From an uncultured Flavobacteriales bacterium (GTDB lineage Bacteria; Bacteroidota; Bacteroidia; Flavobacteriales_E; Vicingaceae): a DNA stretch of 63,083 nt. Position numbers and translations under genes: made by a program. The stretch covers positions 1 through 63,083 of the forward strand of contig CAJQLW010000003.1 of the NCBI GenBank assembly GCA_905479325.1. The letters run 5' to 3'. The first letter of the stretch is position 1. The number at the start of each line of letters is the position of its first letter. The notes beneath the pieces are model-generated. The model saw only the letters and a list, made by a program, of their open reading frames with translations. It ran no database searches and had not been told where the DNA came from. Below are positions 27,665 through 35,294 of this stretch, piece by piece.

Positions 27665-28522
27665 CTATTTATTTTTGAAGAATTTACCCATCCGACCAAG
27701 AAATGATTCTGGAAACTCCTCTTTGTATTTTTTATCGAAATCCGAAAAATCTAACACCATTCCCGGTTCAATGACAAGTCGATTTATCTCTTCAATGTTA
27801 ATATTATCGTTTGAATATAATTTAGACAATTCATTATTGTAAAACTCGTTGTCCGCTTTCAATACGCGAAATTCATCGCCTTCCTTCATGTAGTGCAGGT
27901 AATTGGCAGATTTTGAAGCTACACTCACCATGGCCGCAACTCTTATGTTAGAAGTTAAATTGGGTTTTGATCCATGAATAACATTGTGCCGAAAAACAAT
28001 TGCATCGCCAGCTTTTACCGGAAAGGCGACTAGTCCTTTTTTCACTTGATTAAAGTTAAAAAAGGGCGTTGGAGTGCGAAAGGATCTAATATTTTGAAAC
28101 CACTTATGACTGCCTTTTATTACTTGTAGGCATCCATTTTGCTCGTCAACATCTACTATTGGGCAAAAAATGGCCGCAGATTGATACTTATTCTCATCTA
28201 CAACATTCCAATCTTGGTGCAATGAGGAATGACTCTCATTGCCAGTTCCTTTTATCAAAAATGCCCCCCCCCCAACTTGATAACCTTCAAAGTGCTTTTC
28301 AATCGATTGCTTGTATATTTCTTGAAAAATCACATCAACCTTTGTGTTGTACTCCGAACTTTTATTTTTCACATTACTATAAATTCCTTTTAAATCTGAA
28401 AGGCCTAATTCGTCGTATAGCTCCTTTATTCTCAGCAGGTCTCTGCTCGTTAGAAAGTTAAGTATCCGAACAGCACCTACTTCTTGAAATTCTTTTTCTA
28501 AATCAGCCGATTTCAACTTCAT
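27665..28522 (-). CDS. phytanoyl-CoA dioxygenase (PhyH)-family 2-oxoglutarate oxygenase, copy 1
   Basis: Encodes 285 residues. The iron triad is complete: His102 and Asp104 in SLHQDWN and a distal His in NVIHGSKPN, with an Arg (NIRVAAM) for 2-oxoglutarate. The family hydroxylates small molecules, lipids or sugars. Codons for QVGGGAF contain a run of ten G on the coding strand, a typical slippage site. Its stop is adjacent to the start of the TMTC-like gene and it starts four bases after the upstream glycosyltransferase. Confidence 0.83.
   Translation of the reverse strand: MKLKSADLEKEFQEVGAVRILNFLTSRDLLRIKELYDELGLSDLKGIYSNVKNKSSEYNTKVDVIFQEIYKQSIEKHFEGYQVGGGAFLIKGTGNESHSSLHQDWNVVDENKYQSAAIFCPIVDVDEQNGCLQVIKGSHKWFQNIRSFRTPTPFFNFNQVKKGLVAFPVKAGDAIVFRHNVIHGSKPNLTSNIRVAAMVSVASKSANYLHYMKEGDEFRVLKADNEFYNNELSKLYSNDNINIEEINRLVIEPGMVLDFSDFDKKYKEEFPESFLGRMGKFFKNK
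28264..28273 (-). repeat. G10 homopolymer inside PhyH copy 1
   Basis: Ten consecutive C on the plus strand (G on the coding strand) lie about 85 codons into the gene, before the iron-binding residues. The present length keeps the frame open; gain or loss of one base would stop translation early. Confidence 0.8.
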
Positions 28523-28526
28523 GTGT

Positions 28527-29399
28527 TTAACTTTTATATTTCAATACCCTTACAAGTTTCCATCGCAAAAAGTAAAGTGCATTTGTGACTTTAAATTTAT
28601 CGAATCGCTTCGTCTTTAAAATGAAGCTTGGCTTATATTTTTTAAGAGCCTTTATGTATAAATTAAATTGTGGGTTGTAAATATGCTCTTTCAACTTAAA
28701 CTTCGATAAGGTGAATACATTAAAATGGATAAAGATAATTTCATCCTCATATAATGGAACTTGATCGTTCCACCCGGCGACGTTATAGCCCTTGTTTTTA
28801 ATGATTTTAACGTCATCGAATAGCACTGGTACTAAATCCAAATACTTTTGATCATCAAATAACCCTCGCCAATAGGATCTTTTCATTTCATATAAGCAGC
28901 AATCTGACCACCATTCCAATACCTCCGTCGCTTTCTTTTTAACTCCAATAAATCCTGCATTGTATAATCCAAATCTAAAATTAGCTTCTAACCAAGTTTG
29001 CTCATTTTTTGGAGAATTAGGATAAAAGTGTGGAGTTAAAAGCACATTATAATCCTGTAATTCTTCAAACAGGAAATTGTAACCATTATAAAAAAAGATA
29101 TCATTATCTAGATAAATTAACTCCTGGTATTCGGAAAGCAAATACAACAAATAGGCTGGCTTCAGGGCCCATCTTAATTTGTCTTTTTTATACGCTTTTT
29201 TTGTTAATTCTATTCTTTCTGAACTTAACTGTTCTAAGAAATGAAATTGAATGTTTGAAGGTATATTTTCAACATTCTTAACCTCTTCTGAATCTACTAT
29301 TAACACTTTTAAGGTCCCACCAAATGTTCTTAGACTATCCGCCAAAGCATATGTTTTAAAGAGATGAGATTCTGTTGATATAGTGCAAAAAGTTACCAA
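28527..29399 (-). CDS. GT-A-fold glycosyltransferase-like protein
   Basis: Encodes 290 residues starting at TTG. Seen: an N-terminal VTFCTISTESHLFKTYALA, a DxD motif in LIYLDNDIFFYNG near residue 100, and YNAGFIGVKK. This is the pattern of GT8-like or other nucleotide-diphospho-sugar transferases. The C-terminus is basic and may touch the membrane. It is inside the minus-strand cluster, 15 bases after the HTTM gene and four before PhyH copy 1. The sugar is not known. Confidence 0.7.
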   Translation of the reverse strand: MVTFCTISTESHLFKTYALADSLRTFGGTLKVLIVDSEEVKNVENIPSNIQFHFLEQLSSERIELTKKAYKKDKLRWALKPAYLLYLLSEYQELIYLDNDIFFYNGYNFLFEELQDYNVLLTPHFYPNSPKNEQTWLEANFRFGLYNAGFIGVKKKATEVLEWWSDCCLYEMKRSYWRGLFDDQKYLDLVPVLFDDVKIIKNKGYNVAGWNDQVPLYEDEIIFIHFNVFTLSKFKLKEHIYNPQFNLYIKALKKYKPSFILKTKRFDKFKVTNALYFLRWKLVRVLKYKS

Positions 29400-29414
29400 T
29401 CGATTACAATTATT

Positions 29415-30284
29415 TTATTTGAGAAAAAGTGTCATGTTCTTAAAACCCTTATTAAAAAAAAGTACCATTAAAAAAAATGGATTAATCAATACTATTATCA
29501 TAGGGTAAACGAACGATATTATCAAAATGTCCATAAAGTAATGAATCCCAATATGCATCAAAAGCAAAGCCATTCCATAAATTCTTCCATATATTTTATT
29601 AATAACTGCGGTTAATGCAAAAAACTCTAGTAACAATGCACAAGTTAATACTATAACGATCATGTTCTGCGATTCATTTAAGAATTGAATCACGTCTGCA
29701 GCTTTCGCTAATTGACTGGCATCAAGGTTTGTGTAATATGCATGGTGAAAAGACTTTAACACTTGCAAAGTTATTCTAGAACCATCAAATGGCCACCAGA
29801 TACCCGAGTCAAATAATTTGGAACATGCGGAAAGAAAGTATCCAACTGTGACTGTTTCTATAGAGAATTGGATTCGAGTTTGTTTCAGTTTTAACAGGTT
29901 TGACCCGTTGAGCCAATATGCAAATGACTGAGCAAGAAATAGAAAGGAAAGAGCTCCATTTCTATTTAAAGTTCCGCTAGATTCCTCACTAGTAAAAACA
30001 AGGACTGATAATAAAAAAACGCCAAGTGTGACCCATTTCATTTGAAAATCAAGTATATAGGATACACTTAAAGCCAAGCTGAAAATAATTGTAAAAATTA
30101 GTCCAGAACCTTGTAGAAATAAAGAGCAATCAAACAACTTACAAATGCCTAATGGAATAGGCACACTGTACCCCTCTGCTAAGCAATACATAAAACTACG
30201 CAGCCAAACTAGAATAAGTGGGACTTTCATACAGACCCACTCTATATCAAAAAAATGATTTTTATACCCCTTAATACCCTTCAT
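29415..30284 (-). CDS. HTTM-domain (gamma-carboxylase-like) membrane protein
   Basis: Encodes 289 residues with several membrane helices. The segment YFLSACSKLFDSGIWWPFDG followed by a Leu-rich helix is typical of the HTTM domain, related to vitamin-K-dependent gamma-glutamyl carboxylase. It has no large luminal domain. Its 5' end overlaps the upstream small membrane-protein gene by 14 bases, a pairing consistent with a joint complex. Function is unknown. Confidence 0.65.
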   Translation of the reverse strand: MKGIKGYKNHFFDIEWVCMKVPLILVWLRSFMYCLAEGYSVPIPLGICKLFDCSLFLQGSGLIFTIIFSLALSVSYILDFQMKWVTLGVFLLSVLVFTSEESSGTLNRNGALSFLFLAQSFAYWLNGSNLLKLKQTRIQFSIETVTVGYFLSACSKLFDSGIWWPFDGSRITLQVLKSFHHAYYTNLDASQLAKAADVIQFLNESQNMIVIVLTCALLLEFFALTAVINKIYGRIYGMALLLMHIGIHYFMDILIISFVYPMIIVLINPFFLMVLFFNKGFKNMTLFLK

Positions 30285-30714
30285 AATAGGTCATTATAAT
30301 GTCTTGACCGGTAATAGAATCGTTTTTATAATAAAAAGCTTTTCGGTGCAACTCCAACTGATCAGCTTCAAGATCTCTTCCCTCTGTTAAAATCTCCATC
30401 ATTCGCTTCCCTATCCGCAGTAAGTCCTCATCTGATTCCATAAAATTGCCGTAAGGAATACTTAATTCATCTGACACACTGCCAAACAAATGCCCAAGAG
30501 AACTGCCATTCGTTTCCAAACTAGACAACGGTATGATTTTGTCATTTTCGTCGGTTAAATAAAAGCTGTACGCCCAGTTTGGAAAAGAGCTATACATGGG
30601 AAACCTTGAAAATGGATGAGTTTCCCGAAATATTAACATACCAAAAATGTAAACCAGTGCAACTCCAAAAGTTGATGTAATCCATTTTATAATTTTTTTG
30701 ATTTTACTAAACAT
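30271..30714 (-). CDS. single-helix membrane protein, partner of the HTTM gene
   Basis: Encodes 147 residues with one N-terminal membrane helix (GVALVYIFGMLIFR) followed by an extracytoplasmic part containing HPFSRFPMYSSFPNWA. The FPMY-type segment recurs, as I recall, in small proteins encoded beside HTTM proteins. It overlaps both neighbours (8 and 14 bases), which suggests tight coupling. No enzymatic motif is seen. Confidence 0.6.
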   Translation of the reverse strand: MFSKIKKIIKWITSTFGVALVYIFGMLIFRETHPFSRFPMYSSFPNWAYSFYLTDENDKIIPLSSLETNGSSLGHLFGSVSDELSIPYGNFMESDEDLLRIGKRMMEILTEGRDLEADQLELHRKAFYYKNDSITGQDIIMTYYEGY

Positions 30715-31888
30715 TTAATTTAGCCTTTATCCAATTCCAGACTTCCCACTTTTCATTTCCCCATTCATGAAACACATGAATAAACTTTGGCTTGTACACC
30801 GTTCTAAATAAGTCATCTGAAATACAACCTGCAGATTTACTGACTACTAATTTGTTATTATGAAAATCGGCAATAAAATTCCACTCCTTTGATAAAATGG
30901 GATGATTTTGCAAACCAAACTCCCATACAGTAGAAATTAACGTTCCTTGATCTCTGGTTTGCCATTCAGGCTCATTAAATATCTGAACGCTTTTTTGATG
31001 CCAGTCAGACAAAAAGTTGTGACTTTCATTATTAAATAGAAAAACGCCGCCATTCCAGTGTTGCCAATTTTTGTCTCTAACATCAACTTGAAAGGTGCGC
31101 TTAATCGCCAGTGTTAAGTGATCGCAGTCGGTTTTAAATATGTTCTCTCCTTTTTTGTTTTTCCATTCATTAACCAATAGCATATACTTTAGATTAGCCT
31201 CTTTAGCAATGCTTTTGAGATTCACTTCATACTTTACTATTTCTCCATCTTTAGTCGCCCACAATTTTCTCTTCTTGTCGAAGTAAATATCTTTGCTTAA
31301 CCAAAATTTAGGGAAACTAGAAAAGTACCTAATAGTATAAAAGATCTTAGTTAAGAATGATTTCTGAAGCTCTGCATACCAATCCTCAATACATTTTTGA
31401 TAGGTTTTTGCCATTGGGCTAGTTAACTCAGAATTCTTATCATGCTTTTTAACACTTTTGTAATATGCTTCTCTGTCTTCGGAACATTTATCTGCACAAC
31501 CACAATTTACAGCATAGGAACTGAATGCTTGTATTTTACAATGATCTGGAGCGAAAGTAATTGGAGAGTTGTATTGTTGAAAAATTGCATCACAAGATTT
31601 ATCCATTGCAATCACATCTGTGTCTAAATAACAATACAAATTACCTATAGGTAAAAACCGGTGTATTCCTGTTTTCAAATAAATACTAGCTTGGTGGTGA
31701 TTATATTCTATTGGTGTTTGAACGTCAATAATTGAGTCATGAATAACATCAATTTCGTTTCGAGTACTATCTGTTAAAACAAGAACATCTTTTTCTGAGA
31801 AAGATGTTAATGCCTTTAATGATAAGTGAAGCGTATCGATGTGTTCTTTACTTCCACAAACTACAAAAACATAAAACTCATTATTCAT
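30707..31888 (-). CDS. glycosyltransferase-like protein (GT-A fold)
   Basis: Encodes 393 residues. A DxD motif is in YCYLDTDVIAMD near residue 90 and NGGVFLFNNES and TRDQGTLIS occur late, as in nucleotide-diphospho-sugar transferases. A Cys-rich insertion (NCGCADKC) lies between them. The start overlaps nothing upstream: a 61-base gap separates it from asnB, while its 3' end overlaps the next gene by eight bases. Acceptor and donor unknown. Confidence 0.65.
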   Translation of the reverse strand: MNNEFYVFVVCGSKEHIDTLHLSLKALTSFSEKDVLVLTDSTRNEIDVIHDSIIDVQTPIEYNHHQASIYLKTGIHRFLPIGNLYCYLDTDVIAMDKSCDAIFQQYNSPITFAPDHCKIQAFSSYAVNCGCADKCSEDREAYYKSVKKHDKNSELTSPMAKTYQKCIEDWYAELQKSFLTKIFYTIRYFSSFPKFWLSKDIYFDKKRKLWATKDGEIVKYEVNLKSIAKEANLKYMLLVNEWKNKKGENIFKTDCDHLTLAIKRTFQVDVRDKNWQHWNGGVFLFNNESHNFLSDWHQKSVQIFNEPEWQTRDQGTLISTVWEFGLQNHPILSKEWNFIADFHNNKLVVSKSAGCISDDLFRTVYKPKFIHVFHEWGNEKWEVWNWIKAKLNV

Positions 31889-31949
31889 TCTCTATTTCAT
31901 TTTGAGAAACCTAAATTCTTGGAAAGCCAATTTACCAAATTAAACCAAG

Positions 31950-33734
31950 TTAATTTTCAAGATTTACCACCCAGTGTGTGAACCATTTCTCAAAGATTAA
32001 GATCTTCCATAATTTCCAACTATATGATTCTTTCAATAAATTGTCAATGTATTCCTTTTGAACAATATTGAACCGTACCAAGTTACAATTTCCTAATTCC
32101 TTTCTATAAAAATCCATGTTCATGTAATAACTATCCGGCCCAACAAAGCCTTGTTTTTTACGTTGCAATATTTCTGAAGGAAGTTTGTCTTTCAACGTTT
32201 CAAAAAGCACCTTTTTTGTCTGATTTTGATCAATGTAATTGGTCTCTTCAACGCTAAATATTTTTTCGAATAACCGATGGTCTAAAAAAGGCACTCGCAC
32301 TTCTAACGAGTTTGCCATGCTGGCACGGTCTATTTTTGTCAGTACTAATTCTCCCATAAAACACTTGATGTCCATGTGTTGAATTGCTTTAAAAGGACTT
32401 AACTCTTTTCTAAAATTTGAACGATAAAACCAATGCACATCTTTCGGAATTGACGCATGTAAATTTGGATGTAAAAGTTGTTTTAACTCACTCGAATCGA
32501 ACCAACCCATAGCCATGGATTGCGCATAAAATTCAACTGAATTTTTCGGCTTAAAAATATTTTTAACTTTTTGCACCCAGCTCTTGTTATAGGTTTGATT
32601 AAAAAAATCGTGCTGCCACGTGTAACCTCCAAAAATTTCATCGGCACCCTCTCCGCTAAACACCGCTTTTACTTCTTTTCTTGCCAATTGACTCACCATA
32701 AAAGTTGGTACGATTGAAATGTCAGCAATTGGCTCATCATATACTTCAGGCATTCGTTTCAGCAAGTTCAAACTCTCTGCGGATGCAACAACAGCTTTAT
32801 TCTTTAGCCCTAAGTAATCAGCAACTGTTTTGGCGTAATAATGCTCGCTCTTTTCCCAATTTTCAAACCCTATTGAAAAGGTAGCCGGTGGTTTTCCCCC
32901 TTCCTTCATCCACAGTGCTAAGGCACTGCTATCGTATCCTCCACTTAAAAAAGAGCCGATAGGGACATCCGCTCTTACATGTTCATTGACAGATTTTTTG
33001 AAAATACTCTCAGTTTCTTCTACTAGAACATCAAGCTCTACCTTCGCATTTGAAGTTGATAACTCCCAGTAGCAAACAGTTTTATGTGATAGGTCCTTTA
33101 AATCAACAGTGATATAATTTGCAGGGGGAAGTTTATTTATCCCCTCCCAAATGGTTTTAGGAGAAGGAATATATCGATAAACAAAATAATCAGCAACTGC
33201 ACTCTTATTTAGCTCTCTAGGGAATGATTTTGAAGCTAAAATTGCTTTTAACTCGGAAGCAAAAACAAGCTCCTTATCATTGATTGCGTAATACAAGGGT
33301 TTAATTCCAAATCGATCTCGTATTAAATGTAGTTTATTTTGCTTTTCATCAAGCAGTGCTATTGCAAACATGCCATTTAGACGAGATATAAAGTCAATGC
33401 CCCATTTTTGATAAGCTGCTAGAATTACCTCAGTATCACTTTCTGTTACAAATTGGTAATCGAACCTCAACTCTTCTCTTAATTCCAGATAATTATAAAT
33501 CTCCCCATTAAAGCTAATCCAAACAGTTGCTTCAGAATTACTCATGGGTTGTTTCCCAGAATTAGAAAGATCTAAAAAGGACAATCTGCTATGGCCTAAC
33601 GCATTTTTCTTATCCGATGAAAAAAAAGCCCCTTCCCCATCAGGTCCTCTGTGTTCAAGAGTTTTAATCATCTCAAGAAACCTAGCTTGATCAACTTCTC
33701 CATCTATTTTAATCTGCCCTATTATACCGCACAT
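31950..33734 (-). CDS. asnB: glutamine-dependent asparagine synthetase-type amidotransferase
   Basis: Encodes 594 residues. Cys2 of MCGIIGQIK is the glutaminase nucleophile, with RHSRL-like (GHSRLSFLDLS) and NGEIYNYLELR motifs. The synthetase half has the ATP-binding SGGYDSSALA (near residue 265) and FSGEGADEIFGGY. It may simply make asparagine, but AsnB homologues in surface-glycan and natural-product clusters also amidate sugar acids or other carboxylates. It is embedded in the minus-strand cluster, six bases after a 44-codon ORF. Confidence 0.9.
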   Translation of the reverse strand: MCGIIGQIKIDGEVDQARFLEMIKTLEHRGPDGEGAFFSSDKKNALGHSRLSFLDLSNSGKQPMSNSEATVWISFNGEIYNYLELREELRFDYQFVTESDTEVILAAYQKWGIDFISRLNGMFAIALLDEKQNKLHLIRDRFGIKPLYYAINDKELVFASELKAILASKSFPRELNKSAVADYFVYRYIPSPKTIWEGINKLPPANYITVDLKDLSHKTVCYWELSTSNAKVELDVLVEETESIFKKSVNEHVRADVPIGSFLSGGYDSSALALWMKEGGKPPATFSIGFENWEKSEHYYAKTVADYLGLKNKAVVASAESLNLLKRMPEVYDEPIADISIVPTFMVSQLARKEVKAVFSGEGADEIFGGYTWQHDFFNQTYNKSWVQKVKNIFKPKNSVEFYAQSMAMGWFDSSELKQLLHPNLHASIPKDVHWFYRSNFRKELSPFKAIQHMDIKCFMGELVLTKIDRASMANSLEVRVPFLDHRLFEKIFSVEETNYIDQNQTKKVLFETLKDKLPSEILQRKKQGFVGPDSYYMNMDFYRKELGNCNLVRFNIVQKEYIDNLLKESYSWKLWKILIFEKWFTHWVVNLEN

Positions 33735-33740
33735 AACACT

Positions 33741-33875
33741 TTAATTTGAACGATTACAACTGCCTCCAAAATAGGTTTCTTTATAGTTCTGAGAGGTCAA
33801 AGAACCACCTATGTTTTCCCAAAATAATAAGACTCTTAATCTATTTTTTTCGCTATTTAAATGTGTATCTCCCAT
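33741..33875 (-). CDS. possible 44-residue peptide, coupled upstream of asnB
   Basis: An ATG at 33875 overlaps the stop of the preceding ORF as TAATG and opens 44 codons: MGDTHLNSEKNRLRVLLFWE, then a Gly-Gly segment and the C-terminal YFGGSCNRSN. The stop is six bases before asnB. The coupling and position favour translation, but the ORF is short and has no known relative, so it may be chance. A precursor-peptide role is speculation. Confidence 0.3.
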   Translation of the reverse strand: MGDTHLNSEKNRLRVLLFWENIGGSLTSQNYKETYFGGSCNRSN

Positions 33876-34108
33876 TATTTCCTGCAATTATGAACTAAAG
33901 CAAGGCCTAGTTCCTGACCTAAAAACTGATGACTAAATGATGTAAAAACAAAATCAGTTAAATACAAAGACTTCGAGTATAAAACTGCTTCATTGTTCAT
34001 GTTTAGCATATCGAAAGCTTTTAATTGAATCTTCAAATAGTCTAATAATTCTTTCGAAGTGATATCAATGTCCTTGTTTAAGGTATCTCTAAAATAAAAA
34101 GAATCCAT
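33875..34108 (-). CDS. hypothetical protein, possibly a gene remnant
   Basis: Encodes 77 residues from the first ATG (MDSFYFRDTLNKDIDITSKE). The same frame stays open upstream to about 34205 without an ATG, GTG or TTG, reading LNQYFVVQPNEEKLLNDFLL just before. So the true start is lost, non-standard, or the piece is the tail of a decayed gene. It lies after UbiA, with about 120 bases between stop and ATG. No family recognised. Confidence 0.4.
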   Translation of the reverse strand: MDSFYFRDTLNKDIDITSKELLDYLKIQLKAFDMLNMNNEAVLYSKSLYLTDFVFTSFSHQFLGQELGLALVHNCRK

Positions 34109-34229
34109 TAAAAGGAAATCATTTAGAAGTTTCTCTTCATTAGGTTGAACAACAAAATATTGATTTAAAATACTTTTAGACTGTATTTTTTGCCCTTTAT
34201 ATTTTTAGCACGAAACTAAAAACCCGTAA

Positions 34230-35294
34230 CTAATTAGATGATTTCTTATCATATCTGGTATACAATGGTTTCTTTTTTAAATCTCTGCCCACCAATTTAA
34301 ATAAAAAATACAATAAATAATTGACAATTAATGAAGATATATGTTTTATTTGAATTAACAGTTGAAGGATAAATGGGCGGAAGAATTGAATTATTGATAT
34401 TATATAAGGGTGAATTAATAATATGATAAAATAGTGTTTTTTTTCATCAAAAAGCCAAAAAACTATAATAAAAGACGATACAACGACATAGAACCTTAGT
34501 AAATAATTAATCTCTATTAATTTCTGAATTTTAAAAAATGGCAATAACGGAGTAAGTAGATAAGCAGTCACTATTCCCAACACATAATTTTGATTTTCTG
34601 AATTCCAAAAGTTGATTATTAAAAAAAGGCATAAGCTGTAACTAGCTATAAATTCAAAAATAATAATTACTGCCTGCACCCTAGCTTTATAACGAATAGC
34701 AAATGAACTAATCCCAGACTTTAGATCATTAACTTCATCTTTTTTCTGGTGAATAAGAATATCTCTTATCCCTATACAAAAGTTAAATAGTAAAAAAGCG
34801 AGGTACGTTGGTTCAGTTATTTCTACTTCATACACTACTAATAGAAGCAATACAGGAATTATATAGGCATAAACCGAATCTGTAATTACTCCCAGAATCG
34901 GCTTTGTTTTTAATCTTACAGCCGGATGAGAGTATACTAATAATGCCACAAACTGACATAAAAGTAAATAGCTACCAAACAGCGAAATACTTTGAATAAG
35001 TGCAAATGAAACAGCAAACCCTAAGAAGACAACGAATCCAATAAAATATGAGTTCACCTTGACAGTTAAGTTAGGTTTTCCTGCCGTTAAGTCTATTTCT
35101 TGATCGTAAAAATCATTTACTAAGAAAGCAGAAATCCCTGTAAATAAATAACTTAAAAAAAGAGAAAGAAATATCTTTATATCGACAGGAGTAGAATCTA
35201 AATAAGAAATCAACAGGATATAATTACCAAATAACATACTGTGGTACAGGAGAAAAGACCGAAATCTTTTTAAAATCTGTTTTATAAATCCCAT
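34230..35294 (-). CDS. UbiA-family prenyltransferase
   Basis: Encodes 354 residues with about eight membrane helices. Both aspartate motifs are there: NDFYDQEID (near residue 60) and KKDEVNDLKSG (near 184), which bind the magnesium-diphosphate of an isoprenoid donor. The family includes quinone prenyltransferases, phosphoribosyl-polyprenyl-phosphate synthases of glycan pathways and some membrane terpene cyclases. Its start overlaps the P450 fusion gene by 13 bases, so a role on the same isoprenoid compound is likely but not proven. The C-terminus is strongly basic. Confidence 0.85.
   Translation of the reverse strand: MGFIKQILKRFRSFLLYHSMLFGNYILLISYLDSTPVDIKIFLSLFLSYLFTGISAFLVNDFYDQEIDLTAGKPNLTVKVNSYFIGFVVFLGFAVSFALIQSISLFGSYLLLCQFVALLVYSHPAVRLKTKPILGVITDSVYAYIIPVLLLLVVYEVEITEPTYLAFLLFNFCIGIRDILIHQKKDEVNDLKSGISSFAIRYKARVQAVIIIFEFIASYSLCLFLIINFWNSENQNYVLGIVTAYLLTPLLPFFKIQKLIEINYLLRFYVVVSSFIIVFWLFDEKKHYFIILLIHPYIISIIQFFRPFILQLLIQIKHISSLIVNYLLYFLFKLVGRDLKKKPLYTRYDKKSSN

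Noticed and set aside
33734-33741. Lasso-peptide system from the 44-codon ORF plus asnB
   Set aside because: AsnB has a complete glutaminase half with Cys2 and no B protein or protease is near, so it is not a lasso cyclase by sequence.
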